Part shown: one piece after another, positions 52,720 to 60,796 of the stretch
Layout: each line of letters opens with the position of its first letter
Numbering within the stretch: the stretch's first letter is position 1
Origin: Caryophanales bacterium UBA2289
GTDB lineage: Bacteria > Bacillota_I > Bacilli_A > Izemoplasmatales > Hujiaoplasmataceae
Reading direction: 5' to 3'
NCBI GenBank assembly: GCA_002345505.1
Contig: DDWJ01000034.1
Coordinates: 51,242-115,241, forward strand
DNA length: 64,000 nucleotides
Position numbers and translations under genes: made by a program
The notes under the pieces: model-generated
What the model saw: the letters and a program-made list of their open reading frames with translations, nothing else
Databases searched by the model: none
Told to the model about the DNA's origin: nothing

Positions 52720-53562
52720 TTACCTAACTTTTTTATATTTCTTTTTTAATTTATTTGATCTTTCCAGTAAATTTTGTAGTTTTTCAAAATCATTGTTTTG
52801 AATTTCTTTTTTAAGCAAACTTAACTCATCGATAAATAAATCAAGTCTTTTTAGAATATACTCGGAGTTGTTGAGAAAGATGTCTGTCCATAAAACAGTA
52901 TTATTTTGGGCAATTCTAGTTAAATCTTTATATGAGTCTCCTGCGAAATCAATTACATTAGTTTCTTCGTCATAAGAGTTAACCAAAGCCATGGAGATTA
53001 AGTGGGTTATATGAGAAGTGTATGCTAATAAATCATCATGAGTTTCTTTTGAAACGATTGAGATTTTATTAAAACCCATTTCTTCAGCTAGTTTTTTCAC
53101 TAATGCAACATTTTCTTTATTGTTTTTGAAATAATCAATAATAATATAATTGCTATCATTAAAAATTGAACAATCCGAATTATAAACACCGCTAGATTCT
53201 TTACCTGCTATAGGATGAGTATAGATTATCTCAATATTTGACATTTCGATTTCCTCAATTTTGGAAATTAAACTGCTCTTAATTCCTGAAACTTCAATAA
53301 ATATTGTCCCCGGCTGTATGAAACCAATATTTGTCTTAAAAAAGTTAATAATATCATGAGGATATAAACACAAATATACTAATTTATTATTTTTTAAGAA
53401 CTCACTTATATCTAAGAAACTTTTATCAATGATATTTTTATCTACAGCGTAGTTTAAAGAGTTTACATCTTTATCATATGCATTAACTTTATGATGATTC
53501 TTTTTTAATCCTTGAGCAATTGACCCGCCAATTAAACCCAAACCGATAATTCCTATTTCCAT
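52720..53562 (-). CDS. tyrA: Prephenate dehydrogenase
   Basis: TyrA oxidises prephenate to 4-hydroxyphenylpyruvate for tyrosine. The 280-residue protein has the NAD-binding GIIGLGLIGGSIAQGLKK, YTHPIAGKESSG with the catalytic His, and SHITHLISMAL. It ends without the ACT domain many Bacillota TyrA proteins carry. No chorismate mutase domain is fused, so that step must come from elsewhere. As first gene of the aro operon it has a strong GGAG site and an extended -10 promoter. Confidence 0.94.
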   Translation of the reverse strand: MEIGIIGLGLIGGSIAQGLKKNHHKVNAYDKDVNSLNYAVDKNIIDKSFLDISEFLKNNKLVYLCLYPHDIINFFKTNIGFIQPGTIFIEVSGIKSSLISKIEEIEMSNIEIIYTHPIAGKESSGVYNSDCSIFNDSNYIIIDYFKNNKENVALVKKLAEEMGFNKISIVSKETHDDLLAYTSHITHLISMALVNSYDEETNVIDFAGDSYKDLTRIAQNNTVLWTDIFLNNSEYILKRLDLFIDELSLLKKEIQNNDFEKLQNLLERSNKLKKKYKKVR

Positions 53563-53586
53563 ATAAAACTCCTTTTGTATGAAATA

Positions 53587-53595
53587 ATTTTATCA
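53587..53595 (-). promoter_or_regulatory. Extended -10 promoter for the tyrA-aro operon
   Basis: Minus-strand TGATAAAAT (wider TATGATAAAAT), 25 bases before tyrA. No T-box, riboswitch or leader peptide is seen in the 158-base gap. Confidence 0.45.
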
Positions 53596-53681
53596 TAATT
53601 CACCATAAAAATATTATATTAAAAAAAATCAGGTTAAAAAAAGGCTTTCATTTGTCTTTAATGCTTAATAAACAATATTAT

Positions 53682-53694
53682 TTTATGTTATAAT
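53682..53694 (+). promoter_or_regulatory. Extended -10 promoter (TTTATGTTATAAT) before the flavin reductase-like gene
   Basis: Exact copy of the recurrent 13-mer, 27 bases before the ATG at 53721. Confidence 0.6.
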
Positions 53695-53720
53695 TAATAT
53701 AAATAAAGGGGTTGATTGCT

Positions 53721-54233
53721 ATGTATAAAGAAATTGGAGTTTTTGAGCACGCTAATATAGTATTAGAAAAAATGTCTCCTGGGATATTTTTAAACACCAA
53801 GAAAGATAATGTCGTTAATACGATGATTATTGGCTGGGGTGGAATTAACGTTATTTGGGGTAGGCCAATATTCATAGTATTAGTAAGAGACTCTAGAGCG
53901 ACATATGACTTGATTGAATCCAGTAACGAGTTTACAGTAAGTATCCCTTTAAATGATAACCTAAAGAAAGAGATAGGAATTTGCGGGACAAAGTCACTAA
54001 GAGATTTTGATAAATTTAAAGAATGTAATTTTACACCTGTTAAAGGAAGAAAAATAGACACTCCAATAATTGCTGAAGTAGGGTTGCATTATGAGTGTAA
54101 AGTTATATACAAGCAAACTCTAGATCAAGATATTGTACCGCAAATAGTTAAATCAAGATATTACAACAAAACTGCGAATCACACAGTGTATTATGGTGAA
54201 ATTGTTGACCAATACATTTACGAAAAGGAGTAA
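53721..54233 (+). CDS. Flavin reductase-like FMN-binding protein
   Basis: The 170-residue protein resembles the split-barrel flavin reductase family: NTMIIGWGGINVIWGRPIF (FMN phosphate-binding loop region), VRDSRATYDLIESSNEFTVSIP, and a later ICGTKSLRDFDKF. Such proteins bind FMN and reduce flavins or other acceptors; the substrate is unknown. The ATG at 53721 is chosen since AAAGGGG lies upstream at a fitting distance; a TTG at 53712 abuts it. It precedes folD by 3 bases, so it probably belongs to a folD-purB transcript. Confidence 0.8.
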   Translation: MYKEIGVFEHANIVLEKMSPGIFLNTKKDNVVNTMIIGWGGINVIWGRPIFIVLVRDSRATYDLIESSNEFTVSIPLNDNLKKEIGICGTKSLRDFDKFKECNFTPVKGRKIDTPIIAEVGLHYECKVIYKQTLDQDIVPQIVKSRYYNKTANHTVYYGEIVDQYIYEKE

Positions 54234-54236
54234 ACT

Positions 54237-55085
54237 ATGGGCAAATTATTAGATGGTTCAGCTTTAGCGAAAAAAATAAGGTCTAACCTAAAAATTCTAA
54301 CAGAAGAATATGTAAATAAATATCAAAAAGTTCCTCATTTAGCAGTAATTTTAGTTGGTGCTGATCCCGCAAGCGAAACTTATGTTAGATTCAAAGAAAA
54401 AGCTTGTAATCAAGTCGGAATAAAATCAACAGTAATTAATTTACCAGATGATATTAGTGAAAAAAAATTAATAGATGAAATAGATAAATTAAATAATGAT
54501 AAATCTATCCATGGAATCTTACTTCAATTACCAATTCCTAAACACTTGGATTCTGAAAGAATAATTAATCTAATCAATCCAAAAAAGGATGTGGATGGAT
54601 TTGCAAATGAGAACGTAGCTAAACTTAGTAAAAACCAAAATGCATTAGTTCCTTGTACTCCACTTGGGATAATTCGATTGCTTGAAGAATATAATATTAA
54701 AACTCAAGGAGAACATTGTGTAATTCTCGGCAGAAGCCAAATCGTTGGAAAACCTATGGCTCAATTAATGTTGCAAAAAAACTCGACAGTCACAATTTGT
54801 CATTCGAAAACAAAAAATCTCAAAGAAATAGCCAAACAAGCCGATATCTTAATAGCCGCAATCGGAAATGCTCACATGGTTGATGATACCTTTGTAAAAG
54901 ACGGTGCTGTTGTTATTGATGTTGGGGTTTCTAGAATCGATGGTAAAATCTATGGGGATGTTGATTTTGATAAAGTTGTCGATAAGGTTAGTTATATTAC
55001 ACCAATGCCAGGTGGAACAGGACCTATGACTATTGCATGTCTTTTAGAAAACACTTTGAAATGTTATTTAGATTTGGTTGAGTAA
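54237..55085 (+). CDS. folD: Bifunctional methylene-THF dehydrogenase / cyclohydrolase FolD
   Basis: FolD converts 5,10-methylene-THF to 10-formyl-THF, feeding purine synthesis. The 282-residue protein shows the cyclohydrolase Lys region ASETYVRFKEKAC, GILLQLPIPKHLD, PKKDVDGF, the NADP loop GRSQIVGKPMAQLML and PMPGGTGPMTIACLLENT. Substrate can come from GlyA (30704). AAGGAG precedes its ATG. It is followed by purB after a single base, consistent with a purine-linked operon. Confidence 0.97.
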   Translation: MGKLLDGSALAKKIRSNLKILTEEYVNKYQKVPHLAVILVGADPASETYVRFKEKACNQVGIKSTVINLPDDISEKKLIDEIDKLNNDKSIHGILLQLPIPKHLDSERIINLINPKKDVDGFANENVAKLSKNQNALVPCTPLGIIRLLEEYNIKTQGEHCVILGRSQIVGKPMAQLMLQKNSTVTICHSKTKNLKEIAKQADILIAAIGNAHMVDDTFVKDGAVVIDVGVSRIDGKIYGDVDFDKVVDKVSYITPMPGGTGPMTIACLLENTLKCYLDLVE

Positions 55086-55086
55086 A

Positions 55087-56394
55087 ATGATTGAAAGATA
55101 TACAAGACCAATTATGAAAAAAATTTGGTCAGAAAAAGGAAAATTTGATACATTTTTAAAAATTGAAATTCTCAACGTAGAAGCTTTAGAAAAAATAGGT
55201 GTAGTAAGTCTTCAAGATTTAAATTCAATCAAAACAAATGCCGCATACAGTCTAAAAAGAATCAAAGAGATTGAATTAGAAACAAAACACGATGTTATTG
55301 CTTTTACAAGAAGTGTTTCTGAATCTTTGGGACCAGAAAAACGATATATCCATTATGGATTAACTTCGACTGATGTAGTTGATACTGCGAATGGATATAT
55401 CTTAAAAAAAGCAAACGAAGTTATAAAAAAAGATGTTTTATCATTTCTTAAGGTTATAAAAAATAAAGCTTTTGAATATAAAGATACATATTGTATTGGT
55501 AGAACTCACGGCATTCACGCAGATATTACAGTTTTCGGTTTAAAATTTGCACTTTGGTATGATGAATTATCTCGTAATTACCAACGATACTTAAAAGCGT
55601 GCGAAGAAATTGAAGTTGGAAAGATTAGTGGGGCTGTTGGCAATTACGCCTTTACCGAAATAGAAATTGAAAAATATATTTGTGATAGACTCGATTTAAA
55701 AACAGTTAATATATCAACGCAAACACTTCAAAGAGACAGACACGCATTTTATCTTAGTACATTAGTCCTATTGGCGTCTTCTCTAGAAAAAATAGCATTA
55801 GAAATTAGACATCTTCAAAGAACGGAAGTTAACGAAGTAAGAGAACCTTTCTCTAAGAATCAAAAAGGATCTTCAGCGATGCCGCACAAGAAGAATCCAA
55901 TAGTTAGTGAAAATATAACAGGAATAACAAGAGTTCTTAGAGGTTATATGCTATCTGCTTATGAGAACATCGCGCTTTGGCATGAAAGAGATATAACTCA
56001 TTCTTCTGTTGAAAGAATTATTTTACCAGGTGCAACGACTTTAATAGATTATATGTTTAATCGTTATTCTAGTGTAATTGAAAATTTAGTTGTTTATAAA
56101 GAAAATATGATAAATAATATCTTCAAAACCAATGGAATTATTTTTTCACAACGAGTGCTTACTAAATTAATAGATGCTAATATCTCTCGAGAAAAAGCTT
56201 ATGATCTAGTTCAAACACTCGCTAATGAAGCTTACGAAAACGGATTAAACTTCAAAGATTTAGTAAAAGATAATAAATATATATGTTCTTTACTAGATGA
56301 AAATGAAATTGAAGCGATGTTTGACCTGAGTTTTTATAGTAGGAAAGTAGATTATATTTATAATAAAGTATTCAATAAAACAAAACGGAATTAG
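55087..56394 (+). CDS. purB: Adenylosuccinate lyase
   Basis: PurB cleaves SAICAR and adenylosuccinate, releasing fumarate. The 435-residue protein has the fumarase-superfamily signature GSSAMPHKKNP, with STDVVDTA and TQTLQRDRHAFYLS typical of PurB. I chose the ATG at 55087, which gives the usual MIERYTRP start and is preceded by GGTTGAG; an in-frame TTG nine bases upstream overlaps folD. With purA it completes AMP synthesis from IMP. Confidence 0.96.
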   Translation: MIERYTRPIMKKIWSEKGKFDTFLKIEILNVEALEKIGVVSLQDLNSIKTNAAYSLKRIKEIELETKHDVIAFTRSVSESLGPEKRYIHYGLTSTDVVDTANGYILKKANEVIKKDVLSFLKVIKNKAFEYKDTYCIGRTHGIHADITVFGLKFALWYDELSRNYQRYLKACEEIEVGKISGAVGNYAFTEIEIEKYICDRLDLKTVNISTQTLQRDRHAFYLSTLVLLASSLEKIALEIRHLQRTEVNEVREPFSKNQKGSSAMPHKKNPIVSENITGITRVLRGYMLSAYENIALWHERDITHSSVERIILPGATTLIDYMFNRYSSVIENLVVYKENMINNIFKTNGIIFSQRVLTKLIDANISREKAYDLVQTLANEAYENGLNFKDLVKDNKYICSLLDENEIEAMFDLSFYSRKVDYIYNKVFNKTKRN

Positions 56395-56411
56395 GAGGTA
56401 TAAGATTTTTT

Positions 56412-56675
56412 ATGGAAAAGAAGAGACTTTATCGAGATACTGAAAACCAGAAAATTTTTGGAGTATGTTCTGGTTTAGCTGATTATTTGGATATAGATGT
56501 GACTCTAATTAGAGTATTGTGGTTAGCTGCAGTTTTATTAGCTGGTTCTGGCTTGTTATTATATCTAATTTTTGCGATAGTAGTTGAACCAAAAAGTGTT
56601 GTGATGGCAAAAGCAAAACAAGAAGAACTAAAAAAAGATGACAGTGATGACCCATTTGCAAAATACGATAAATAA
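56412..56675 (+). CDS. PspC-domain membrane protein
   Basis: This 87-residue protein fits the PspC family: KRLYRDTENQKIFGVCSGLADYL (approximate family start), DVTLIRVLWLAAVLLAGSG, then a single membrane helix and a charged tail. PspC proteins sense or respond to envelope stress in some bacteria, while many small Bacillota members are uncharacterised. GGAGG precedes the ATG. It is the last gene of the flavin reductase-folD-purB run and ends at a strong terminator. Confidence 0.88.
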   Translation: MEKKRLYRDTENQKIFGVCSGLADYLDIDVTLIRVLWLAAVLLAGSGLLLYLIFAIVVEPKSVVMAKAKQEELKKDDSDDPFAKYDK

Positions 56676-56690
56676 GCATATAAATAATTA

Positions 56691-56724
56691 AAGGCTGAAA
56701 GCTAATAACTTTCAGTCTTTTTTT
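56691..56724 (+). terminator. Terminator after the PspC-like gene
   Basis: AAGGCTGAAAG (56691-56701) pairs with CTTTCAGTCTT (56709-56719) with one G-U pair, then T residues. The T-run overlaps the first PhoP-box-like repeat. Confidence 0.88.
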
Positions 56725-56757
56725 ACGTTGATTTTACAGTACTTTACTTTTTTTAGG
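56722..56757 (+). promoter_or_regulatory. PhoP-box-like direct repeats upstream of pstS
   Basis: Four TTTACA-like hexamers in tandem: TTTACG (56722-56727), TTTACA (56733-56738), TTTACT (56743-56748) and TTTAGG (56752-56757), with starts 11, 10 and 9 bases apart. This resembles the Bacillus PhoP binding sites (TT(A/T/C)ACA repeats on an ~11-base period). A candidate -10 TATACT lies at 56786-56791, placing the repeats just upstream of the -35 position as for an activator. Confidence 0.65.
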
Positions 56758-56817
56758 TGATAGAAAATATTTAAAAAGATTATTATATACTTGATATTTC
56801 ACATAAAGGAGAAAATT

Positions 56818-57738
56818 ATGAAAAAAATCATTTTATTATTAGTAGTTTTATTGTCAGGATCATTAGTAGCGTGTAGTTCTAATGATGATTGGGATTCAAC
56901 AAAGAATATTACTCTTTACACAAGAGATACTTCAAGTGGAACAAGAGCAGGGTTTATGGAAGGTATAGAATTTGCTGAAGCTGCAGAAGATAATAGTTTG
57001 CTTGCTTCTGGTTATGTTATTAAAGATAATACGGGCATTCTTACTTCAATGGAAACAGATGAATACGGAATAGGTTATATTTCTTTAGCTAGTTTAACCG
57101 ATAAAGTTAAAGGTTTACAATTTGATGGTGTTAATCCAACGATTGCCAATGTGGTTAATAATACCTACGGATTAAAAAGACCTTTCAATTATGTTATTAG
57201 ATCATTAGATGATTTTGCAAACGAAACAGAAAAAGAAATTACTTTAGCTTTTGTAGCGTTTCTTCAAACATCAGATGGAGCTGATATCATCACAAACGAA
57301 GGAGCGATTCCTTTAGATTCAACATCCACTTGGGATGATATCAAAGGAAATTATGAAATATGTAACCAAGATAATAGTAGCGTTACAATAAAGTTTGGTG
57401 GTTCTGATTCGATAGAAAAAATAGCTTTAGCGTTAACGGAAGCATTTGCTCCACAGTGTGGTAATTTCACACCAGAGCATGATCATACTGGCTCTTCAGA
57501 TGGATTTAAACGTACACAAGGTTCAGAAAAAGACGGTGTAAACTATAAACATGTAGGATTTGCTTCAAGACCATTCAAAGATTCAGAATTAGGTTCTGAA
57601 GGAACACAAGGGCAATTAGCTTGGGATGCAATTGTAGCGATTGTTCATTTAAATAACGAAATCACAAATGTAACTGCTGAAGATTTAAAGAAAATTTATA
57701 GCGGAGAATATGCTACTTGGAACCAGTTAATAGGTTAA
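56818..57738 (+). CDS. pstS: Phosphate-binding lipoprotein PstS, permuted order
   Basis: It should capture phosphate outside the membrane for PstCAB. The 306-residue protein has a lipoprotein signal ending LVAC (Cys19). Domain order is unusual: the phosphate-binding segment RDTSSGTRAGF, normally in the second half of PstS, comes first, followed by IGYISLASL and RPFNYVIRS; the usual N-terminal half (GGSDSIEK, then FASRPFKDSE and IVAIVHLNNEITNVT, ending WNQLIG) follows. This looks like a circular permutation, not truncation, as both lobes are present. Similar permuted proteins may exist in clostridia. The ATG at 56818 has AAGGAG ahead. Confidence 0.87.
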   Translation: MKKIILLLVVLLSGSLVACSSNDDWDSTKNITLYTRDTSSGTRAGFMEGIEFAEAAEDNSLLASGYVIKDNTGILTSMETDEYGIGYISLASLTDKVKGLQFDGVNPTIANVVNNTYGLKRPFNYVIRSLDDFANETEKEITLAFVAFLQTSDGADIITNEGAIPLDSTSTWDDIKGNYEICNQDNSSVTIKFGGSDSIEKIALALTEAFAPQCGNFTPEHDHTGSSDGFKRTQGSEKDGVNYKHVGFASRPFKDSELGSEGTQGQLAWDAIVAIVHLNNEITNVTAEDLKKIYSGEYATWNQLIG

Positions 57739-57767
57739 CAAGTTTCTTCCTTTTAATTAAATACATG

Positions 57768-57796
57768 AAAGGCCCTATGGTTCAAGGGCTTTTCTT
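57768..57796 (+). terminator. Hairpin between pstS and pstC, probable partial terminator
   Basis: AAAGGCCCT (57768-57776) pairs with AGGGCTTTT (57785-57793) with one G-U pair. The T-tail is short and mixed (CTTG), so read-through to pstC is likely; such a site would make more pstS than pstCAB transcript. Confidence 0.6.
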
Positions 57797-57813
57797 GCGT
57801 CTAGGAGTTTAAC

Positions 57814-58788
57814 ATGAAAAAGAATAAAAATTGGATTCAAAATATAATGAGAAGTTTTCATATTAATAGTAAGAAAGAAATAGTTGATTTTTTTGTTAGA
57901 TTGATCTTTATGATTTCAACTATTATCTCAGCATCTTTTATTGTCATTATAGTAGCTTTTATAGCTAGAGAAGGAATTAAACCATTTGTAACTGACAATG
58001 ATGGATTAGGAGCTGTAAATTTGTTTAAGTTTTTAAGTGGTAGAGTTTGGTTAACTGGAACAACTTTTCAATCTAACCTTTATAGCGTTGGTTTTATTAT
58101 AATCAACACGATATATGTAGCTTTGCTATCGCTTTTAATCGCAATGCCCATAGGTGTTTTAACAGCTTTATTTATTGCTAAAATAGCACCAAAAAAGCTA
58201 AGTTCAATCATGAGGACAGTTATAGAATTATTAGCAGCTATTCCATCAATTGTTTACGGATTGTTTGGGGCTGGAGTTATTCTTCCTTTTGTTTACAATT
58301 TTGCTAAGACGTTAGGGATACAATCACCAGGAGGGAACTCGGTTTTAGCTACAGTTATTGTTTTGTCGTTAATGATTTTGCCGACAATAACAGCTTTATC
58401 CGAAGTTGCAATTAGAAGCGTGGGAAAAGATATAGAACATGGCTCTCTAGCACTTGGTGCAACCAAAACACAAACACACTTTAAAGTAATTTTGACTAGT
58501 GCTAAATCAGGGATATTCTCAAGTGCTATATTAGGTATAGGACGAGCTTTAGGTGAAGCAACTGCAGTAAGTTTAGTGGCTGGTAATTCTCAAAATGGGC
58601 CATCATTTGGAATCTTCCAAACAACTTCAACGTTAACTTCTACGATGTTGCAAGGATTAAAAGAAACAATTGGAATCGATTATGATATTCGTTTTAGTGT
58701 AGGTATAGTCTTGATGATAGTGATATTGATTACAAACATGATCTTAAATTACGTCAAAAAGAAAGTAGGTAATGTAAATGTCAAATAA
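57814..58788 (+). CDS. pstC: Phosphate ABC transporter permease PstC
   Basis: PstC is one of two membrane subunits of the high-affinity phosphate importer. The 324-residue protein has six helices; seen are the N-terminal helix near residues 28-50, GVLTALFIAKIAPKKL, and the ABC-coupling EAA-type loop LALGATKTQTHFKVILTSAKSGI. VYGLFGAGVILPF and GRALGEATAVSLVAGN are typical. GGAG precedes the ATG, and it overlaps pstA by 11 bases. Confidence 0.95.
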   Translation: MKKNKNWIQNIMRSFHINSKKEIVDFFVRLIFMISTIISASFIVIIVAFIAREGIKPFVTDNDGLGAVNLFKFLSGRVWLTGTTFQSNLYSVGFIIINTIYVALLSLLIAMPIGVLTALFIAKIAPKKLSSIMRTVIELLAAIPSIVYGLFGAGVILPFVYNFAKTLGIQSPGGNSVLATVIVLSLMILPTITALSEVAIRSVGKDIEHGSLALGATKTQTHFKVILTSAKSGIFSSAILGIGRALGEATAVSLVAGNSQNGPSFGIFQTTSTLTSTMLQGLKETIGIDYDIRFSVGIVLMIVILITNMILNYVKKKVGNVNVK

Positions 58789-59977
58789 AAGAAAAAAGTT
58801 TGATAAACTCCTACAAACAATTACCTATGTATCATCTTCGATTGGTGTTTTGATACTATCATTAATTGTAATTTTTGTAATTAAAAATGGGGTAGGATTG
58901 ATTAATTGGGATCTAGTCACCAATGACTATCACGCTCAGTTTTATAATGGCGGTATTGAGGAAGTAACAACTTTTTCAAATACCCCTCGACCAGCAAGTT
59001 TAGATGATGAAGATATTTACTCGGATAAATGGGGTATAGCAGTAAGAGATGGTCTTGACCGTGAAGGAAAACCAATTGTTGAAGTTACATATGTCGCAGA
59101 AGATTCTCCTTTATATTTGATGTATGATAAGAATAATATTGATAATTTAGATTTCAAAATCGAAGTTGAGAATGTTATAAGCTCAATTAAATTCGAAAAC
59201 AAACCATCAGCATTAAGTTTATACGGCGCAGAGAATATGATTAACGATTTGAATGCTGAAAATCAATTTAGAGAGATAGTGTTTTCATCTCTCGGAGGCG
59301 GAATTAGAGGTTCTTTAATTACAACTCTTTACACAATTGGATTAACCTTGATAATAGCTTTACCAATTGGTATATTCACCGCAATATATTTGAACGAGTT
59401 CGCAAAGAAAAATCGATTTACGCGAATTATTAGAAGCATGATTGAAATGCTTACAGGAGTCCCGAGCATTATTTTCGGGTTGATGGGTTTAGCAGTATTT
59501 GTACCGCTAACAACTAAATATACACCAGCTGATGGAGCTAACTTGATATCTGGAAGTCTTACTCTAGCAGTAATTTTATTGCCAATAATTATTAGATCTA
59601 CTGAAGAATCTTTAAAAGTAATACCAGATGACTTTAGATTTGCCTCTTTAGCACTAGGCGCCAATAACAGTCAAACAACATTTAAAGTAGTTCTACCTTC
59701 AGCGTTACCTGGAATTTTAACAGCGACTTTGCTTGCGATTGGGCGTGTGATTGGCGAGAGTGCGGCGTTGATTTTCGCTATTGGAACTACTATTAAAGAT
59801 GACATATCAATATTTGGCAAATCGACAACACTAGCAGTGCATATTTGGTCACTATTGACAGATGAACCAGCTAATATCGAATTAGCGAGTACAATTTCAA
59901 TTATTATTTTAATTATCGTTTTGATATTAAATATTTCCGTAAAATTATTATCAAAAAAATATTTAAAAAGAGCATAA
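58778..59977 (+). CDS. pstA: Phosphate ABC transporter permease PstA with extracytoplasmic insertion
   Basis: PstA pairs with PstC in the importer. The C-terminal ~230 residues are the usual permease core (IALPIGIFTAIYLNEFAKKN, MLTGVPSIIFGLMGLAVF, EAA-type loop LALGANNSQTTFKVVLPSALPG, GRVIGESAALIFAIG). Between the first helix (~18-42) and the second (~178) lies a ~130-residue acidic soluble segment (with SLDDEDIYSDKWG) predicted outside the membrane. The 399-residue length exceeds the ~280-300 typical for PstA. The insert could contact PstS. It starts inside the pstC end. Confidence 0.93.
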   Translation: MSNKRKKFDKLLQTITYVSSSIGVLILSLIVIFVIKNGVGLINWDLVTNDYHAQFYNGGIEEVTTFSNTPRPASLDDEDIYSDKWGIAVRDGLDREGKPIVEVTYVAEDSPLYLMYDKNNIDNLDFKIEVENVISSIKFENKPSALSLYGAENMINDLNAENQFREIVFSSLGGGIRGSLITTLYTIGLTLIIALPIGIFTAIYLNEFAKKNRFTRIIRSMIEMLTGVPSIIFGLMGLAVFVPLTTKYTPADGANLISGSLTLAVILLPIIIRSTEESLKVIPDDFRFASLALGANNSQTTFKVVLPSALPGILTATLLAIGRVIGESAALIFAIGTTIKDDISIFGKSTTLAVHIWSLLTDEPANIELASTISIIILIIVLILNISVKLLSKKYLKRA

Positions 59978-59989
59978 GGAGAAAAAAAT

Positions 59990-60745
59990 ATGAGTAATGT
60001 TTTTACAATAAATAATTTGAATCTACACTATGGAGACTTTCAAGCTCTTAAAGATATTTCACTTGATGTAGAAAGAAATAAAGTTACTGCCTTAATCGGA
60101 CCTTCAGGATGTGGAAAATCAACTTTCTTAAGATGTTTGAATCGAATGAACGACTTAATAGACGATTGTCAAATAGATGGAGAAGTTTTATATCATGACA
60201 ATAATGTATATGATAAAAATTACGATGTAATTTCCCTTAGAACAAAAGTAGGAATGGTATTTCAAAAGCCAAATCCTTTTCCGATGACGATATTTGATAA
60301 TATTGCTTATGGACCAAGATGCCAGGGAATAAAAGACAAAACAGAATTAACAAAAATTGTTGAGACATCGTTGAAAAAAGCAGCATTATGGGAAGAAGTT
60401 AAAAATCGATTAAAAGAAAACGCAATGAGTTTATCTGGAGGACAACAACAACGCCTCTGTATCGCTAGAGCAATCGCTATGGAACCGGAAGTAATACTTA
60501 TGGACGAACCAACTAGTGCATTAGATCCTATAGCTACCTTAAAAATAGAGCAACTTATTAATGATTTAAAGGAAAACTATGCTATTGTAATAGTGACCCA
60601 CTCCATGCAACAAGCCGCAAGAATTTCCGATAATACAGCTTTCTTTCATATGGGAGAATTAATTGAGTATAATACAACGGACATTATCTTCACTACACCA
60701 GCTAACGGCAAGACAGAAGATTATATAACCGGTCGTTTCGGTTAA
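59990..60745 (+). CDS. pstB: Phosphate ABC transporter ATPase PstB
   Basis: PstB powers the phosphate importer. The 251-residue ATPase has the Walker A GPSGCGKSTFLRCLNRMND with the PstB-typical ending, Q-loop VFQKPNPFPMTIFDN, signature LSGGQQQRLCIARA, Walker B VILMDEPTSALDP and the H-loop VTHSMQQAARISD. GGAG precedes its ATG, 12 bases after pstA. It is the most conserved member of the cluster. Confidence 0.97.
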   Translation: MSNVFTINNLNLHYGDFQALKDISLDVERNKVTALIGPSGCGKSTFLRCLNRMNDLIDDCQIDGEVLYHDNNVYDKNYDVISLRTKVGMVFQKPNPFPMTIFDNIAYGPRCQGIKDKTELTKIVETSLKKAALWEEVKNRLKENAMSLSGGQQQRLCIARAIAMEPEVILMDEPTSALDPIATLKIEQLINDLKENYAIVIVTHSMQQAARISDNTAFFHMGELIEYNTTDIIFTTPANGKTEDYITGRFG

Positions 60746-60749
60746 TATG

Positions 60750-60778
60750 TTGAATAATATTAATAATTTGGATATAAT
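60750..60778 (+). promoter_or_regulatory. Possible internal promoter for phoU-phoP-phoR
   Basis: TTGAAT (60750-60755), 17-base spacer, TATAAT (60773-60778), 18 bases before the phoU ATG. The match is good and would allow regulator synthesis apart from the Pho-boxed promoter. Confidence 0.55.
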
Positions 60779-60796
60779 CTAAAATAGGGGGATTCT

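Noticed and set aside
53563..53720. T-box or riboswitch upstream of the aro operon
   Set aside because: The predicted transcript leader is about 15-20 bases, too short, and no conserved element is present.
56818..57738. PstS as a truncated or frameshifted gene
   Set aside because: The order of motifs is odd, but both lobes and the signal peptide are present in one frame.
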